Shown one piece after another: positions 34,790-43,834 of a stretch of 64,000 nucleotides of DNA. The DNA comes from Duganella sp. BJB476. GTDB taxonomy: Bacteria > Pseudomonadota > Gammaproteobacteria > Burkholderiales > Burkholderiaceae_D. Below the pieces are notes generated by a model, which was not told the origin of the DNA, made no database searches, and saw only the letters and a list, made by a program, of their open reading frames with translations. The stretch spans positions 124,001-188,000 of the forward strand of contig NZ_QVIO01000007.1 of NCBI RefSeq assembly GCF_003416895.1. The letters run 5' to 3'. Made by a program: the position numbers and the translations under genes. Position 1 is the stretch's first letter. Each line of letters begins with the position of its first letter.

Positions 34790-36025
34790 TTACTTACGTG
34801 CAGCCACAACTTCGGCTGGTTGAACGATGTTTTCGGCGGCCTTGTTCGACCAGCTGTTACGGGTGTAGGTAATGACAGCCGCAATATCCGTATCCGACAG
34901 TTGCTTCCATGCCGGCATTTCAGCGCTGTATTTGCCGCTCTTCTTACCGTGCAGCAGAACGTTGATCTGTTCAGCTTTAGGACCGTTGACCGTTTCCGAA
35001 CCGTCCAGCGCGGCGAACGTGCCTGGCACGCCCTTGCCGTTGGCCTGGTGGCAGACCACGCAGTTGGTCGAGTAGACTTTCTCGCCTTTGGTTTTCAGCT
35101 CGTCGATGGTCCAGGTTTTAGTTGGATCGTCAGCCAGCGCGGCCATTTCTTTTTTCTTGCCGTCGACCCAGACCTTGTACTCGTCGTCGGTGACGACCTT
35201 GACCACGATAGGCATGAAGGCGTGTTCTTTGCCGCACAGCTCGGAGCAATAGCCGCGATAGACGCCGGTGTGCTCAGCCTTGAACCAGGTGTCGCGCACG
35301 AAGCCTGGGATGGCATCCTGCTTGACGCCGAAGGCCGGGATCGACCACGAGTGGATCACGTCGTTGGCGGTGGTGACCATGCGGATTTTTTTGTTCACTG
35401 GAACGACGACATCGTTGTCGACTTCCATCAGGTAGTTGTCGCCGCGCTTCTCGGTCGGCTCGAAGCCCGGGGCGCCCACTTGCGAGCGTGGGGTCGACAG
35501 GGTCGACAGGAAGGAAATGCCTTCGCCCTCGCCCTTCAGGTAGTCGTAGCCCCACTTCCACTGCATGCCGGTCACTTTGATGGTGATGTCGGCGTTGGAG
35601 GTGTCTTTCATGCCGACCACGGTGCGGGTCGCAGGCAAGGCCATGCCGATGACGATCAGGAAGGGCACCACGGTCCAGGCGATTTCAACCGCGGTCGATT
35701 CGTGGAAGGTGGCCGGCTTGTGGCCCAGCGATTTGCGGTGCTTGAAGATGGAGTAGAACATCACGCCGAACACGGCGACGAAGATGACCAGACAGACCAG
35801 CATCATCCAGGTGTGCAGATTGTAGATTTCGGTCGCGATCTGGGTCGCTGGAGGTTGCAGATTAAGCTCGCCGGCAACGGGACCGCCGGTACCGCCGGTC
35901 GCTGCGGCGTAAGTGCCTGCCGTGCCTACCGCGCTTGCCGCCTTGTCAGCCGCCCACGCTGGGATACTTGCCGCCGTTACCGACAGCCCGAGCATCAACG
36001 ATTGAAGTCGCTTCGCATGTTTCAT
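34790..36025 (-). CDS. coxB: Cytochrome c oxidase subunit II fused to a cytochrome c domain
   Basis: A 411-aa protein. Signal-like N-terminus (MLGLSVTAASIPAWAA), two membrane helices (HTWMMLVCLVIFVAVFGVMF; AWTVVPFLIVIGMALPA) and a cupredoxin with the complete CuA site: His225, Cys260, Glu262, Cys264, His268 and Met271 in CSELCGKEHAFM. A C-terminal cytochrome c domain has CVVCH at 322-326 and an axial Met in AEMPAWKQL. The fused haem makes it a caa3-like electron entry. The ATG at 36025 was chosen over 36040 because GGGGA lies upstream at suitable distance. Confidence 0.96.
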   Translation of the reverse strand: MKHAKRLQSLMLGLSVTAASIPAWAADKAASAVGTAGTYAAATGGTGGPVAGELNLQPPATQIATEIYNLHTWMMLVCLVIFVAVFGVMFYSIFKHRKSLGHKPATFHESTAVEIAWTVVPFLIVIGMALPATRTVVGMKDTSNADITIKVTGMQWKWGYDYLKGEGEGISFLSTLSTPRSQVGAPGFEPTEKRGDNYLMEVDNDVVVPVNKKIRMVTTANDVIHSWSIPAFGVKQDAIPGFVRDTWFKAEHTGVYRGYCSELCGKEHAFMPIVVKVVTDDEYKVWVDGKKKEMAALADDPTKTWTIDELKTKGEKVYSTNCVVCHQANGKGVPGTFAALDGSETVNGPKAEQINVLLHGKKSGKYSAEMPAWKQLSDTDIAAVITYTRNSWSNKAAENIVQPAEVVAARK

Positions 36026-36420
36026 GTTTTCCCCAACCACCCAAGAAATTAAAATATTTTTTTAACGACTCCGGATTTCGGTGAACTGAACCGGCGCCGC
36101 TCCTTAAACAACTTCAGGCCCCTTGCCAGTCTCGTCCGAAAAATTCTTCATGACGCGACCCCGGCGGGACCTTGAGGCCTTCCACATCATCCCCACATAC
36201 TGCCCAGGGACAACGCAAAAGCCTGATTCTGCTTAATTCAAATGCTCGTTCGTGCTCGTTTTTGCCTGCCTATTGCTCCGCTCGCTGGTTTATAGCTGGC
36301 GACGTGACTTGCTGGCAAAATTAGTCAATGATTATATATAACAACATCGCCCCGCTCAAGAAATAATCCAAATCACAACTATGGCGTAGCCCGTGGCACC
36401 ACAGTGTGCCCGCAAAGCCG
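36026..36420. other. 395-bp intergenic region upstream of coxB
   Basis: No gene of credible coding character was seen on either strand. The stretch is markedly more AT-rich than its neighbours, especially near 36310-36370 with TTATATATAACAAC. It is the leader and promoter zone for coxB (minus), but I could not single out a convincing -35/-10 pair. A small hairpin (AAAGCCGC/GCGGCTTT, 36414-36436) overlaps the stop of the neighbouring methyltransferase gene. Confidence 0.6.
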
Positions 36421-37347
36421 CTACTGGCGCGGCTTTCGTGGTAAATCAAATCGGATGATCGCTTCGCCCTTGGAGGTCATTTTGGGCGCCGGACGGAAGG
36501 CATGGCCGTAAATCACCTCGAAAGTCAGGCCCAGCTTGCCATCCGCGCGACGGCCTTTTTCCAGCGTGGCCAGCATGCGCTGCCACGCCTGTTTGCCCAT
36601 CAAACCGCGCCGCAGCGTGCTCATTGGGTTGCCGCCCAGCGCGCGCACGTCGGCCAGCAGCGCTTGCGGCGTGTCGTAGGTGACGGTGATGACTTCCATG
36701 TCCAGCACCGGTGTCGAAAAGCCAACTTCCACTAACTGGTCGCCAAAATCGTGCATATCGACGAAAGGCAGCACGTGCTGGGCCAGGTCGGCCTCGGCAA
36801 AGGCGGCGCGCAGTTCGCGGAAAGTGTCCGGGCCGAAGCAGGAAAACATCAACAGGCTGTTCACGCGCAGCACGCGGCGCCACTCGGCGAACACGCGGTC
36901 CGGCTGCGGATGCCAGTGCAGCGCCAGGTTGGACCAGACCAGGTCCACCGTGTTCGGCCCCAGCGGCAGCTCGGCGAAGTCGCCGCACAGCAGGTCGACG
37001 CCGGTCTTGGCCGGCAGCAGCTTGCTCAGCAGCTGGTTCAGCGACGATTGTTTCGCCGCCGGGCCTTGCGCGGCGCGCACCATGGCTTCGGCCGCATCAA
37101 TACCGAGTATTTGCGCGGCCGGATAAGATTTCTGCAACAGTGCCAGATCGGCACCGGCGCCGCAGCCGGCGTCCAGCACGCGCTGCGGGCCGACCTTGAT
37201 CAGTTCCAGCCGGTCGAACATGCGCGACGCGATTTCGCGGCGCAGGAAATCGGACGGCGCGATGCGCTCGGGACGGTTGAACAGCGCGCGCACGCGCTCC
37301 TGGTCGATCGGGGCGCTCAGCTTCGGGGGATTTGCGGGGACTTGCAT
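36421..37347 (-). CDS. BioC-like SAM-dependent methyltransferase
   Basis: A 308-aa class I methyltransferase. SAM-binding motif I is RVLDAGCGAGADLALL, then ILGIDAAEAMVRAA, LLCGDFAELPLGPNTVDLVWSNLALHWHPQP and WRRVLRVNSLLMFSCFGPDTFRELR. The opening IDQERVRALFNRPERIAPSDFLRREIASRMFDRL is shared with BioC (malonyl-ACP O-methyltransferase of biotin synthesis) and its mitochondrial relative NDUFAF5. No other bio genes are here, so either role is possible. The ATG at 37347 starts the conserved part. It is divergent from comF. Confidence 0.82.
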   Translation of the reverse strand: MQVPANPPKLSAPIDQERVRALFNRPERIAPSDFLRREIASRMFDRLELIKVGPQRVLDAGCGAGADLALLQKSYPAAQILGIDAAEAMVRAAQGPAAKQSSLNQLLSKLLPAKTGVDLLCGDFAELPLGPNTVDLVWSNLALHWHPQPDRVFAEWRRVLRVNSLLMFSCFGPDTFRELRAAFAEADLAQHVLPFVDMHDFGDQLVEVGFSTPVLDMEVITVTYDTPQALLADVRALGGNPMSTLRRGLMGKQAWQRMLATLEKGRRADGKLGLTFEVIYGHAFRPAPKMTSKGEAIIRFDLPRKPRQ

Positions 37348-37418
37348 GATGTGGTTCGGTGTAGTGCGATAATGTCGGCAGTGTACATGGTTGAACGCAA
37401 ACGCGTCCTGGAGCTTCG

Positions 37419-38186
37419 ATGCTTGCCACTCCGAGAATCGGCACAATCGGCACAATCAGCGCCCTGCTCCATCGCAGTGGATCGGCCTTGCTGCGCGGCC
37501 TGCTACCGGCCTCATGCGCACTGTGCGCCGCCGCCAGCGGCGAGCTGCTGTGTCCCGCCTGCGCCGCCCAGTTCTTCGGCGCCGAGGCTGCCGTTGTTCG
37601 TTGTCCGCGCTGCGCCAATCCCTTGCCGGACTCGGCGCAAGGCCAGCTGTGCGGCAGCTGCCGCGTCGAACCGCCGGCCTTCGACGTCACGCTGGTCGCC
37701 GCCGATTACGCCATGCCGCTGGACCAGCTGGTATTGCAGCTGAAATTCGGCCACCGTCTCGCTCTGGCAACACTGTTTGCCCGCCTGCTGCGCGACGCCG
37801 TCCTGCAACAGCCCGGCTTCACCTTGCCCGCCCTGCTGTGCCCGGTACCGCTGGGGCCCCGCCGGCTGGCCGAACGCGGCTACAATCAAGCCCTGGAGAT
37901 CGCGCGGCCGCTGGCGCGCAGCTTGGGCGTGGCGCTGCATCCGCGGCTGGCCAGCCGCGTGCAGGAAACCGCGGCCCAGAGCAGCGTCGCCCCCGAGCAG
38001 CGGCGGCACAACATTGCCGGCGCGTTTGCGATCCCGGACGCCGCGCTGGTGCGGGGCCGCCACATCGGCGTCGTCGACGACGTCATGACCAGCGGCCGCA
38101 CGCTGAACGAACTGGCGGCAACGCTGAAGCGCCACGGCGCCGCGCGCGTGAGCAACCTGGTGTTTGCCCGCACGCCGCCACATTGA
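37419..38186 (+). CDS. comF: ComF-family phosphoribosyltransferase-like protein
   Basis: A 255-aa protein. N-terminal zinc-ribbon Cys pairs (CALCAAASGELLCPAC, CPRCANPL, LCGSC) are followed by a type I phosphoribosyltransferase domain: LVLQLKFGHRLALA, PVPLGPRRLAERGYNQALEIARPLA, the QRRHNIAGAF segment and the PRPP loop VVDDVMTSGRTLNEL. The family is linked to DNA uptake in naturally competent bacteria (ComFC/GntX). trmL follows after 21 nt. The biochemical substrate is unknown. Confidence 0.93.
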   Translation: MLATPRIGTIGTISALLHRSGSALLRGLLPASCALCAAASGELLCPACAAQFFGAEAAVVRCPRCANPLPDSAQGQLCGSCRVEPPAFDVTLVAADYAMPLDQLVLQLKFGHRLALATLFARLLRDAVLQQPGFTLPALLCPVPLGPRRLAERGYNQALEIARPLARSLGVALHPRLASRVQETAAQSSVAPEQRRHNIAGAFAIPDAALVRGRHIGVVDDVMTSGRTLNELAATLKRHGAARVSNLVFARTPPH

Positions 38187-38207
38187 ATTTGAAAGAGGAG
38201 AACCACT

Positions 38208-38678
38208 TTGTTTCACGTCGTACTAGTCCAACCCGAAATCCCCCCGAACACCGGCAATGTGATCCGGCTGTGCGCCAACACCGGCGCGCAACTGCACCTG
38301 ATCGAGCCGCTGGGCTTCCCGCTGGAAGACTCCAAGCTCAAGCGCGCCGGCCTGGACTACCACGAATACGCGCAGATGAAAGTGCACCCGGACTGGTCGG
38401 CCTTCTTGGCCGAGGTGCAGCCGGACCCGGCCCGCATGTTCGCCATGACCACGCACGGCTCGTCGCCGTTCGCCGACGCCGCCTTCAAGCCGGGCGATGT
38501 GTTCGTGTTCGGCTCGGAAACGCGCGGCCTCGATCCGGCCTTCCGCGAGACATTCCCGCCGGCCCAGCGCATCCGCCTGCCGATGCGCCCCGACAACCGC
38601 AGCCTGAACCTGTCGAACACGGTGGCCGTGGTGGTGTTCGAAGCCTGGCGCCAGAACGGCTACGCCGGCGGAGCATAA
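38208..38678 (+). CDS. trmL: tRNA (cytidine/uridine-34 2'-O)-methyltransferase (TTG start)
   Basis: Methylates the wobble ribose of tRNA-Leu isoacceptors. The 156-aa SPOUT (trefoil-knot) enzyme has MFHVVLVQPEIPPNTGNVIRL at the N-terminus, then LIEPLGFPLEDSKLKRAGLDY, VFGSETRGLDP, RIRLPMRPDNRSLNLSNTVAV and the C-terminal VVFEAWRQNG, matching TrmL length and motifs. The start codon is TTG at 38208, with a strong GAGGAG eight nt upstream; no ATG fits the conserved N-terminus. Confidence 0.95.
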   Translation: MFHVVLVQPEIPPNTGNVIRLCANTGAQLHLIEPLGFPLEDSKLKRAGLDYHEYAQMKVHPDWSAFLAEVQPDPARMFAMTTHGSSPFADAAFKPGDVFVFGSETRGLDPAFRETFPPAQRIRLPMRPDNRSLNLSNTVAVVVFEAWRQNGYAGGA

Positions 38679-38682
38679 GGCC

Positions 38683-39420
38683 ATGCTGATCCGCTCCGCC
38701 CTGTTGTGCCTGATGCTGCTAGCCAGCGCGCACGCGGCGGAGCCGGTGACCTTGTACACGGAAGACTATCCGCCCTTCAGCTGGGTCGACAAGAGCAGCG
38801 GCAAGGTGGTCGGCCTGGCGGCCGACATCGTCACCGAACTGATGCAGCGGGCCGGCGTGCCGACCACCCAGCCCATCGTCGCGCCGTGGGCGCGGGCAAT
38901 GGTGCTGACCATGAGCACCGCCAATTCCTGCCTGTACACCACGGCCCGCGTGCCCGAGCGCGAGGACAACTACCAGTGGGTCGGCCCGATCGGCCAGAAC
39001 AACTGGGTGCTGTTCGCCCGGCGCGACGACCACATCAAACTCAACAGCCTGGACGAGGCGGCCGGCTACCAGATCGGCACCTTCATCGGCGACGCCTCGG
39101 TGACCTTCCTGCGCGAGCACAAGCTGCGGGTGGCGATCGTGCCCAACGACAGGCTCAATCCGCCCAAGCTGCAAAAGCAGCGCATCAAGCTGTGGTCGGT
39201 GGGTCGGATGTCGGGCCTGTTCCTGCAACGCGAACTGGGCATCGACGACTTCGAACAGGTGCTGTCCTTCGCGCACGCCGAGATGTACCTGGCCTGTCAC
39301 AAGGACATGGACAAGGCCGAGGTGGCACGGCTCAACGACATCCTGCACGGCATGTATCGCGACGGCACCATGCGCCGCATCTACGTGCAGTATGGCTATG
39401 AGAAGGAAATGCCGCGCTAA
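38683..39420 (+). CDS. Periplasmic solute-binding protein, family 3-like
   Basis: A 245-aa protein with signal peptide MLIRSALLCLMLLASAHAAE and SBP_bac_3 pattern: VTLYTEDYPPFSWVDKSSGKVVGLAADIVTELMQRAG, then VAPWARAMVLTMSTANSCLYTTARVPERED and YQWVGPIGQNNWVLFAR. The group with 'PPF...G...G...D' and 'R....Y.WVGP' often lacks a dedicated transporter. It starts 4 nt after trmL. Substrate unknown; amino-acid-like ligands are typical of the family. Confidence 0.85.
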   Translation: MLIRSALLCLMLLASAHAAEPVTLYTEDYPPFSWVDKSSGKVVGLAADIVTELMQRAGVPTTQPIVAPWARAMVLTMSTANSCLYTTARVPEREDNYQWVGPIGQNNWVLFARRDDHIKLNSLDEAAGYQIGTFIGDASVTFLREHKLRVAIVPNDRLNPPKLQKQRIKLWSVGRMSGLFLQRELGIDDFEQVLSFAHAEMYLACHKDMDKAEVARLNDILHGMYRDGTMRRIYVQYGYEKEMPR

Positions 39421-39460
39421 AATCACGCAACCTTACAACCGTCCACCTCATCTTCTGAGC

Positions 39461-40003
39461 ATGCATTCAATTTCAAAATCCCTGTTTATCGCTATCGGTC
39501 TGGCGCATGGCCTTGCGACGGCCGCCAACATCCCCGACGTCGTCATGCGACTTTCCGATTCGTACGCGGCTTCCCGGGAAGAGTATGCGCGCTGGTTCTT
39601 CGCAGGTTTTACCCATCCGGTAGGCGGGATTTCGACCAACCTCGACCTGATGAGGGATGCCTATACCCAAGGCCAGTCCTATTGGCGCGAGCATGCCAAC
39701 GAGCGCGATCAAATCTTTTCGGGATATGGCTATCAAGCCGTGGAGGCCGACGGCGTATGGTCGCGAGGCTTTGAGAAGAGCAGTTTCGTTCCCGTCAATA
39801 GCCAGCCTGGGAAGTGGTGGATGACATCGTTTGGCGGTGTGAAATGGACTGAGCTCGGGACCAACCACGCCGATGCGCCATCAGGTCAAGCTCAAGTCCA
39901 TATCGTTGGCTATCTCAGCCCTCGAGGCGGTTACGGCCACCTTGGCATGTATGAGCAAGAGGTACTGGTCACATCGTTCACTCTTCTTCACCAAGGGCCG
40001 TAA
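39461..40003 (+). CDS. Secreted protein of unknown function
   Basis: A 180-aa protein I do not recognise. Signal peptide MHSISKSLFIAIGLAHGLATA. The mature part has two Trp-rich stretches (YARWFFAGFTHPVGG, QPGKWWMTSFGGVKWTELG) and ends HVGYLS-like then EVLVTSFTLLHQGP. Base composition and codon use look less GC-rich at third positions than flanking genes (many T/A-ending codons), hinting at later acquisition or weak expression. It sits between the solute-binding gene and a convergent aldo-keto reductase gene. Confidence 0.65.
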   Translation: MHSISKSLFIAIGLAHGLATAANIPDVVMRLSDSYAASREEYARWFFAGFTHPVGGISTNLDLMRDAYTQGQSYWREHANERDQIFSGYGYQAVEADGVWSRGFEKSSFVPVNSQPGKWWMTSFGGVKWTELGTNHADAPSGQAQVHIVGYLSPRGGYGHLGMYEQEVLVTSFTLLHQGP

Positions 40004-40011
40004 GCGAACGG

Positions 40012-41031
40012 TTAGCGATCGATCGGCAACGGTGCCGTAGCAGCCACTAGTTGCTGTTCGCGCAGTTCGCGCCAGAAGCCGGCTGGAATCTCCACCTTCA
40101 ACGCCGCCATGTCTTCGGCAATGCGCTCCGGCCGGCTGGCGCCAGGAATCGCTGCGGCGACGGCGGGATTGGCCAGCGAAAACTGCAAGGCCGCAGCCTT
40201 CACCGGAATGCCGTAGCGGTCCGCAATCGCCTTGATGCGCGCCACCTTGGCCACGATCTCAGGCGACGCCTGCTGATACTCGAAGTGCGTGCCTCCAGCC
40301 AGGATACCGGAGCTGTACGGGCCGCCGACAACGATGTCGACCTGCCGCGCCGCCGCTGCCGGCATCAGGCGCTGCAAGGCGCGCTCGTGATCGAGCAGCG
40401 TGTAGCGGCCCGCCAGCAGGAAGCCGTCCGGTTGCGCTTCGCTCAGGTCCAGCGTCAATTCCAATGGCTCGACGCGGTTGACGCCCAGGCCCCATGCCTT
40501 GATCACGCCCTCCTCGCGCAGGCGGGTCAGCACGCGGAAGGCGCCGGTGCGCGCGATCTCGAACTGCGCCAGCCAGCCATCGCCGTAGAAATCCTGCGCC
40601 ACGTCGTGCACCCAGACGATATCCAGGTGATCAGTGCCCAGACGCTTCAGGCTGTCCTCGATCGAGCGTTGCGTGGCATCGGCCGAGTAGTCGTTGACGA
40701 TTTTGTTCGGACGGCCGAACTCGAACAGGCCGCCCTTCTCGCCCAGGTCGCGCTTGCTGGTGTCCTCGGTTTCATCCAGGATCAGGCGGCCGACCTTGGT
40801 GCTCAGCACGTATTCATTGCGGGGGCGCTTGGCCAGCGCCTGGCCGAGACGCATCTCGGACAGGCCCGCACCGTAGAACGGCGCCGTGTCGAAAAAGCGG
40901 ATGCCCTGGTCCCAGGCCGCATCGACGGTTGCGGCCGCCTCTTGCTCGGGAATATTGCGGAACATATTGCCCAGTGGGGCGGTGCCAAAACCCAGTACCG
41001 CGTTGTGCGGCAATTTATCCTTGAGACTCAT
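40012..41031 (-). CDS. Aldo-keto reductase (L-fucose / D-threo-aldose dehydrogenase-like)
   Basis: A 339-aa TIM-barrel NAD(P)H oxidoreductase. The catalytic tetrad is visible: Asp in RFFDTAPFYGAGLSE, Tyr in FYG, Lys in YVLSTKVGR and His in DIVWVHD. The long loop after the Lys, with the FEFGRPNKIVNDYSADATQRSIEDSLKRLG region, is typical of the pyridoxal 4-dehydrogenase / L-fucose dehydrogenase group. The C-terminal NADP loop is AAAIPGASRPERIAEDM. It is divergent from a LysR gene (101-bp gap), which may control it. Confidence 0.9.
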   Translation of the reverse strand: MSLKDKLPHNAVLGFGTAPLGNMFRNIPEQEAAATVDAAWDQGIRFFDTAPFYGAGLSEMRLGQALAKRPRNEYVLSTKVGRLILDETEDTSKRDLGEKGGLFEFGRPNKIVNDYSADATQRSIEDSLKRLGTDHLDIVWVHDVAQDFYGDGWLAQFEIARTGAFRVLTRLREEGVIKAWGLGVNRVEPLELTLDLSEAQPDGFLLAGRYTLLDHERALQRLMPAAAARQVDIVVGGPYSSGILAGGTHFEYQQASPEIVAKVARIKAIADRYGIPVKAAALQFSLANPAVAAAIPGASRPERIAEDMAALKVEIPAGFWRELREQQLVAATAPLPIDR

Positions 41032-41132
41032 GGTGTAAATCCTTTTCAGTTGAACGATGAGGCAAGTCTAGGTTGCTTTAGTCAGTCTGTCTAAGACATA
41101 ATTAGCCACACTTAAGTCACGAAAGGTCTTAC

Positions 41133-42059
41133 ATGTTGGACTTGCGACAACTCCATTATTTCGTCGTGGTGGCCGAAGAGGAGCATGTGGGGCGGGCGGC
41201 GGAACGGCTGCACATCTCGCAATCGCCGCTGAGCCGGCAGATCGCGCAACTGGAAGACAAGCTGGGACTGGTGCTGTTCGAACGCTCGCAGCAGCGCATC
41301 CGCCTGACCGCCGACGGCAAGGTGTTCCTGGCCGAGGCGCGCGCCTTCCTGACCCATGGCAACCGGCTGGAATCGCTGGCGCGCCGCCTGGGCAAGGGTG
41401 ACGAAGGCGGACTGTGCATTGGCTATCTCGAGAACGCCGTGCATTCCGGCGTGCTGCCGGACGCGCTGCGCGAACTGCGCGCGCACCGGCCGGCGGTCCA
41501 CGTGGCGCTGTACAACTATCATTCGCCCGAACAGCTGGAAGGCCTGCGTCAGCGCAGCCTGGATATTGCGCTGGTCTGCGCACCACCGGCCGCCGACGAT
41601 CCCGACCTGGATCGCATACAGGTGCTGGACGATCCGATGCTGCTGGCGGTACCGGAAGGTCATCCGCTGGCGCGGGCAAAGAAAATCAAACCGGCCGACC
41701 TGGCCGATCAAAAATGGATAGGCGTGGTGCACCGCGATCATCCGCTGCGGCATGACCAGTTCATCGCGGCCTGCGCCAAGGCTGGCTTTACGCCGACCAT
41801 CACGATGGATGTCGCGGAGCCGCAGGCGGCGCTGGGCATGGTGGCGGCTGGATTGGGACTGGCGGTCATACAGGAGAGCTTGCGCTATCAGGCGCCGCGC
41901 GGCGTGGTGCTGCATGAACTGCCATGGTTCAGCTACCGCACGCCACTCTGGCTGGCCTGGCACAAGGTCAACCTGCGGCCGTTGGTGGAAATCTTCCGCC
42001 AGACGCTGCTGGAAACCAGCAGCCTGCGACTGGATGCGCAGCCTGTCGCTGCCGGTTAA
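41133..42059 (+). CDS. LysR-family transcriptional regulator
   Basis: A 308-aa regulator. HTH: LDLRQLHYFVVVAEEEHVGRAAERLHISQSPLSRQIAQLEDKLG. Effector domain: LCIGYLENAVHSGVLPDALRELRAHRPAVHVALYN through LGMVAAGLGLAVIQESL. The 'LRQLHYFV.VAEE.H.GRAAERLHISQSPLSRQI' form resembles the BenM/CatM-like subgroup of aromatic or sugar-acid catabolism. It is divergent from the aldo-keto reductase gene and likely regulates it. Its stop overlaps the convergent DMT gene stop by 3 bp. Confidence 0.92.
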   Translation: MLDLRQLHYFVVVAEEEHVGRAAERLHISQSPLSRQIAQLEDKLGLVLFERSQQRIRLTADGKVFLAEARAFLTHGNRLESLARRLGKGDEGGLCIGYLENAVHSGVLPDALRELRAHRPAVHVALYNYHSPEQLEGLRQRSLDIALVCAPPAADDPDLDRIQVLDDPMLLAVPEGHPLARAKKIKPADLADQKWIGVVHRDHPLRHDQFIAACAKAGFTPTITMDVAEPQAALGMVAAGLGLAVIQESLRYQAPRGVVLHELPWFSYRTPLWLAWHKVNLRPLVEIFRQTLLETSSLRLDAQPVAAG

Positions 42060-42997
42060 GCAGGACAGCGGGTGGGCCGCGGCTCCGTGTGCAACCACAC
42101 CGACCACGCCACGCCGGCGATCAGCAGCACGATAGCCATGACCTCCAGAATGCGCGGCGCTGAATGCTGGTAGAGATAGCCGTACAACATGCCGAACAGG
42201 ATCTCGAACAGCAGCAGTTGCCCGGACAACGTCACGGGCACGCGGCGACAAGCCATGTTCCACAGCTGGTTGCCGATCACCGAGGCGCCTGCGGCCACCA
42301 GCGTGATCAGGCCCCAGAAGCGCAGCCAGTCGCGCGGTGGCGCGGTGGCTTGCTCCGCGCCACCGATGCAAAACATCACCAGTCCCATCGCCAACGCCAC
42401 CAGGCCGCTGGCGATGCCGAACAGACCGGACCAGTCGCCGCTGCTGAAGCGCGGGTTGCGCTTCAGGAAGCGTGTGTTGTCGACGGCATACCAGGTCCAG
42501 CTGACCAGCGCGCCAACGGCGCACAACATCCCTGTCGCCACGGTCGGCCACGCGGCATGTCCTGGCGGGCTGGCAAACACTTCGACGTTGATACACACCA
42601 TGCCCACCGCCACCAGCGCCAGCGGCCAGGCCAGCACGCGCAGCGACACCGAGCCGTGATCGCGTTGGCCCAGCAACGATATGCTCAAAGGCAGCAGACC
42701 GATAATCAGGGAAGCGGCCGACACGCCAGCCAATTGCACACCACACGACAGCAGCAGGTAGTAGACGACATTGCCAGCCAAGGCATAGCGTAGCAGTACC
42801 CAATAGTCGGCGCGGGTCAGCCGGCGCAACAGGCCGCCGAGGCGCGGCGCCAGCAGCACCAGCGAGATCAACGCGTAGGCCACGTAGCGTCCAAACATCA
42901 GCTCGAACGGGGAAAAATCCGCCAGCCATTTCGGCAGCACAAACACCATGCCCCACATCGATCCGGCCGCAAGACCGCACAACACGCCGTACCACAT
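42056..42997 (-). CDS. EamA/DMT-superfamily transporter
   Basis: A 313-aa membrane protein with ten predicted helices in two EamA halves: GVLCGLAAGSMWGMVFVLPKWL and FGRYVAYALISLVLLAPRLGGLL at the start, SAASLIIGLLPLSISLLGQRDHG midway, and GLITLVAAGASVIGNQLWNMACRRVPVTLSGQLLLFEILFGMLYGYLY late. Members export or import small metabolites. ATG 42997 was chosen because AGGAGG lies 4-5 nt upstream and the first helix begins at once; ATGs at 43024 and 43012 have no ribosome site. It follows an AraC gene on the same strand. Confidence 0.88.
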   Translation of the reverse strand: MWYGVLCGLAAGSMWGMVFVLPKWLADFSPFELMFGRYVAYALISLVLLAPRLGGLLRRLTRADYWVLLRYALAGNVVYYLLLSCGVQLAGVSAASLIIGLLPLSISLLGQRDHGSVSLRVLAWPLALVAVGMVCINVEVFASPPGHAAWPTVATGMLCAVGALVSWTWYAVDNTRFLKRNPRFSSGDWSGLFGIASGLVALAMGLVMFCIGGAEQATAPPRDWLRFWGLITLVAAGASVIGNQLWNMACRRVPVTLSGQLLLFEILFGMLYGYLYQHSAPRILEVMAIVLLIAGVAWSVWLHTEPRPTRCPA

Positions 42998-43062
42998 ACC
43001 GCCTCCTGTCATTGAAGCGGTCATTGTCGGCGCGGGCGGCGGTCAGGGATTGTGCTTGGCTG

Positions 43063-43806
43063 TCAGATTTTTGTTTGGTTCTGCCGTTCGCGCTTGCGGT
43101 AGGCCAGCGGCGTGACATCCATTGCGCGCCGCATCGCGTGTGTCAGTGCGCTCTGGTCGGCGTAACCGGCCTGTGTCGCCAGCCGGGCGATGGGGAGTTC
43201 CGTTTGCGCCAGTTGGCGGCAGGCCCAGCGCAGGCGCATATCGGTCAGCCAGGCCAGCGGCGTGGTCTGCATCTCGTCGCGGAAGGCGCGGTGCAGGCTG
43301 CTCACGCTCATGTGCGCGGCCTTGGCCATCGTGTCGGTATTCCACGGTTGGCCGGGATGGGCTTCGATCTGGCCCAGCGCGGCCAACAGGCGCGAGGCGG
43401 GACGGATTTCCTGCTGCGCCAGCGCTTCCAGCAGCAGAGGCATCCAGTGGGCCAGCGTCGCCTCGCTGGCGCCAGACTGCGCGCGCAGCAGGCCGATAAA
43501 GTCGATCAGCTTGGCGGCCGGCGCGCTGATGGGTGAGTACCGCCGCTCGGACAGCTTGGCGGCGGTGGATTCAGGTACTGCGGCCAGGTCGAAGTCCAGT
43601 ATCAGCGACTGGTTCGGCCCGGTGGCGGAAGCCTCATGCACCAGGCCCGGCTCGACAAACGCGGCGCGCTGCGGATGGACCACGGCGCCGGAACCCTTGA
43701 TGTCCATGATCACCCTGCCCTTGATTGGCAGCACCAACTGGGCGAAGCTGTGCACGCCGGACAAGGGTTCGGCGACGTAGCTGCGGAGATCGAGTTCGGT
43801 CGGCAT
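43063..43806 (-). CDS. AraC-family transcriptional regulator
   Basis: A 247-aa regulator. The N-terminal cupin-like sensor has VHSFAQLVLPIKGRVIMDIKG and GSGAVVHPQRAAFVEPGLVHEA. The C-terminal double HTH has NTDTMAKAAHMSVSSLHRAFRDEMQTTPLAWLTDMRLRWACRQL and IARLATQAGYADQSALTHAMRRAMDVTPLAYRKR. It is 66 bp upstream of the DMT transporter on the same strand, so it may regulate that exporter. Confidence 0.92.
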   Translation of the reverse strand: MPTELDLRSYVAEPLSGVHSFAQLVLPIKGRVIMDIKGSGAVVHPQRAAFVEPGLVHEASATGPNQSLILDFDLAAVPESTAAKLSERRYSPISAPAAKLIDFIGLLRAQSGASEATLAHWMPLLLEALAQQEIRPASRLLAALGQIEAHPGQPWNTDTMAKAAHMSVSSLHRAFRDEMQTTPLAWLTDMRLRWACRQLAQTELPIARLATQAGYADQSALTHAMRRAMDVTPLAYRKRERQNQTKI

Positions 43807-43834
43807 GGTGGCTACAGTGTAGCAGCCTCCTCCA

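Noticed and set aside
36414-36436. Hairpin overlapping the methyltransferase stop as a terminator
   Set aside because: Perfect 8-bp stem, but only three T after it on the coding strand and part of it is coding sequence. Kept only as a note in the intergenic entry.
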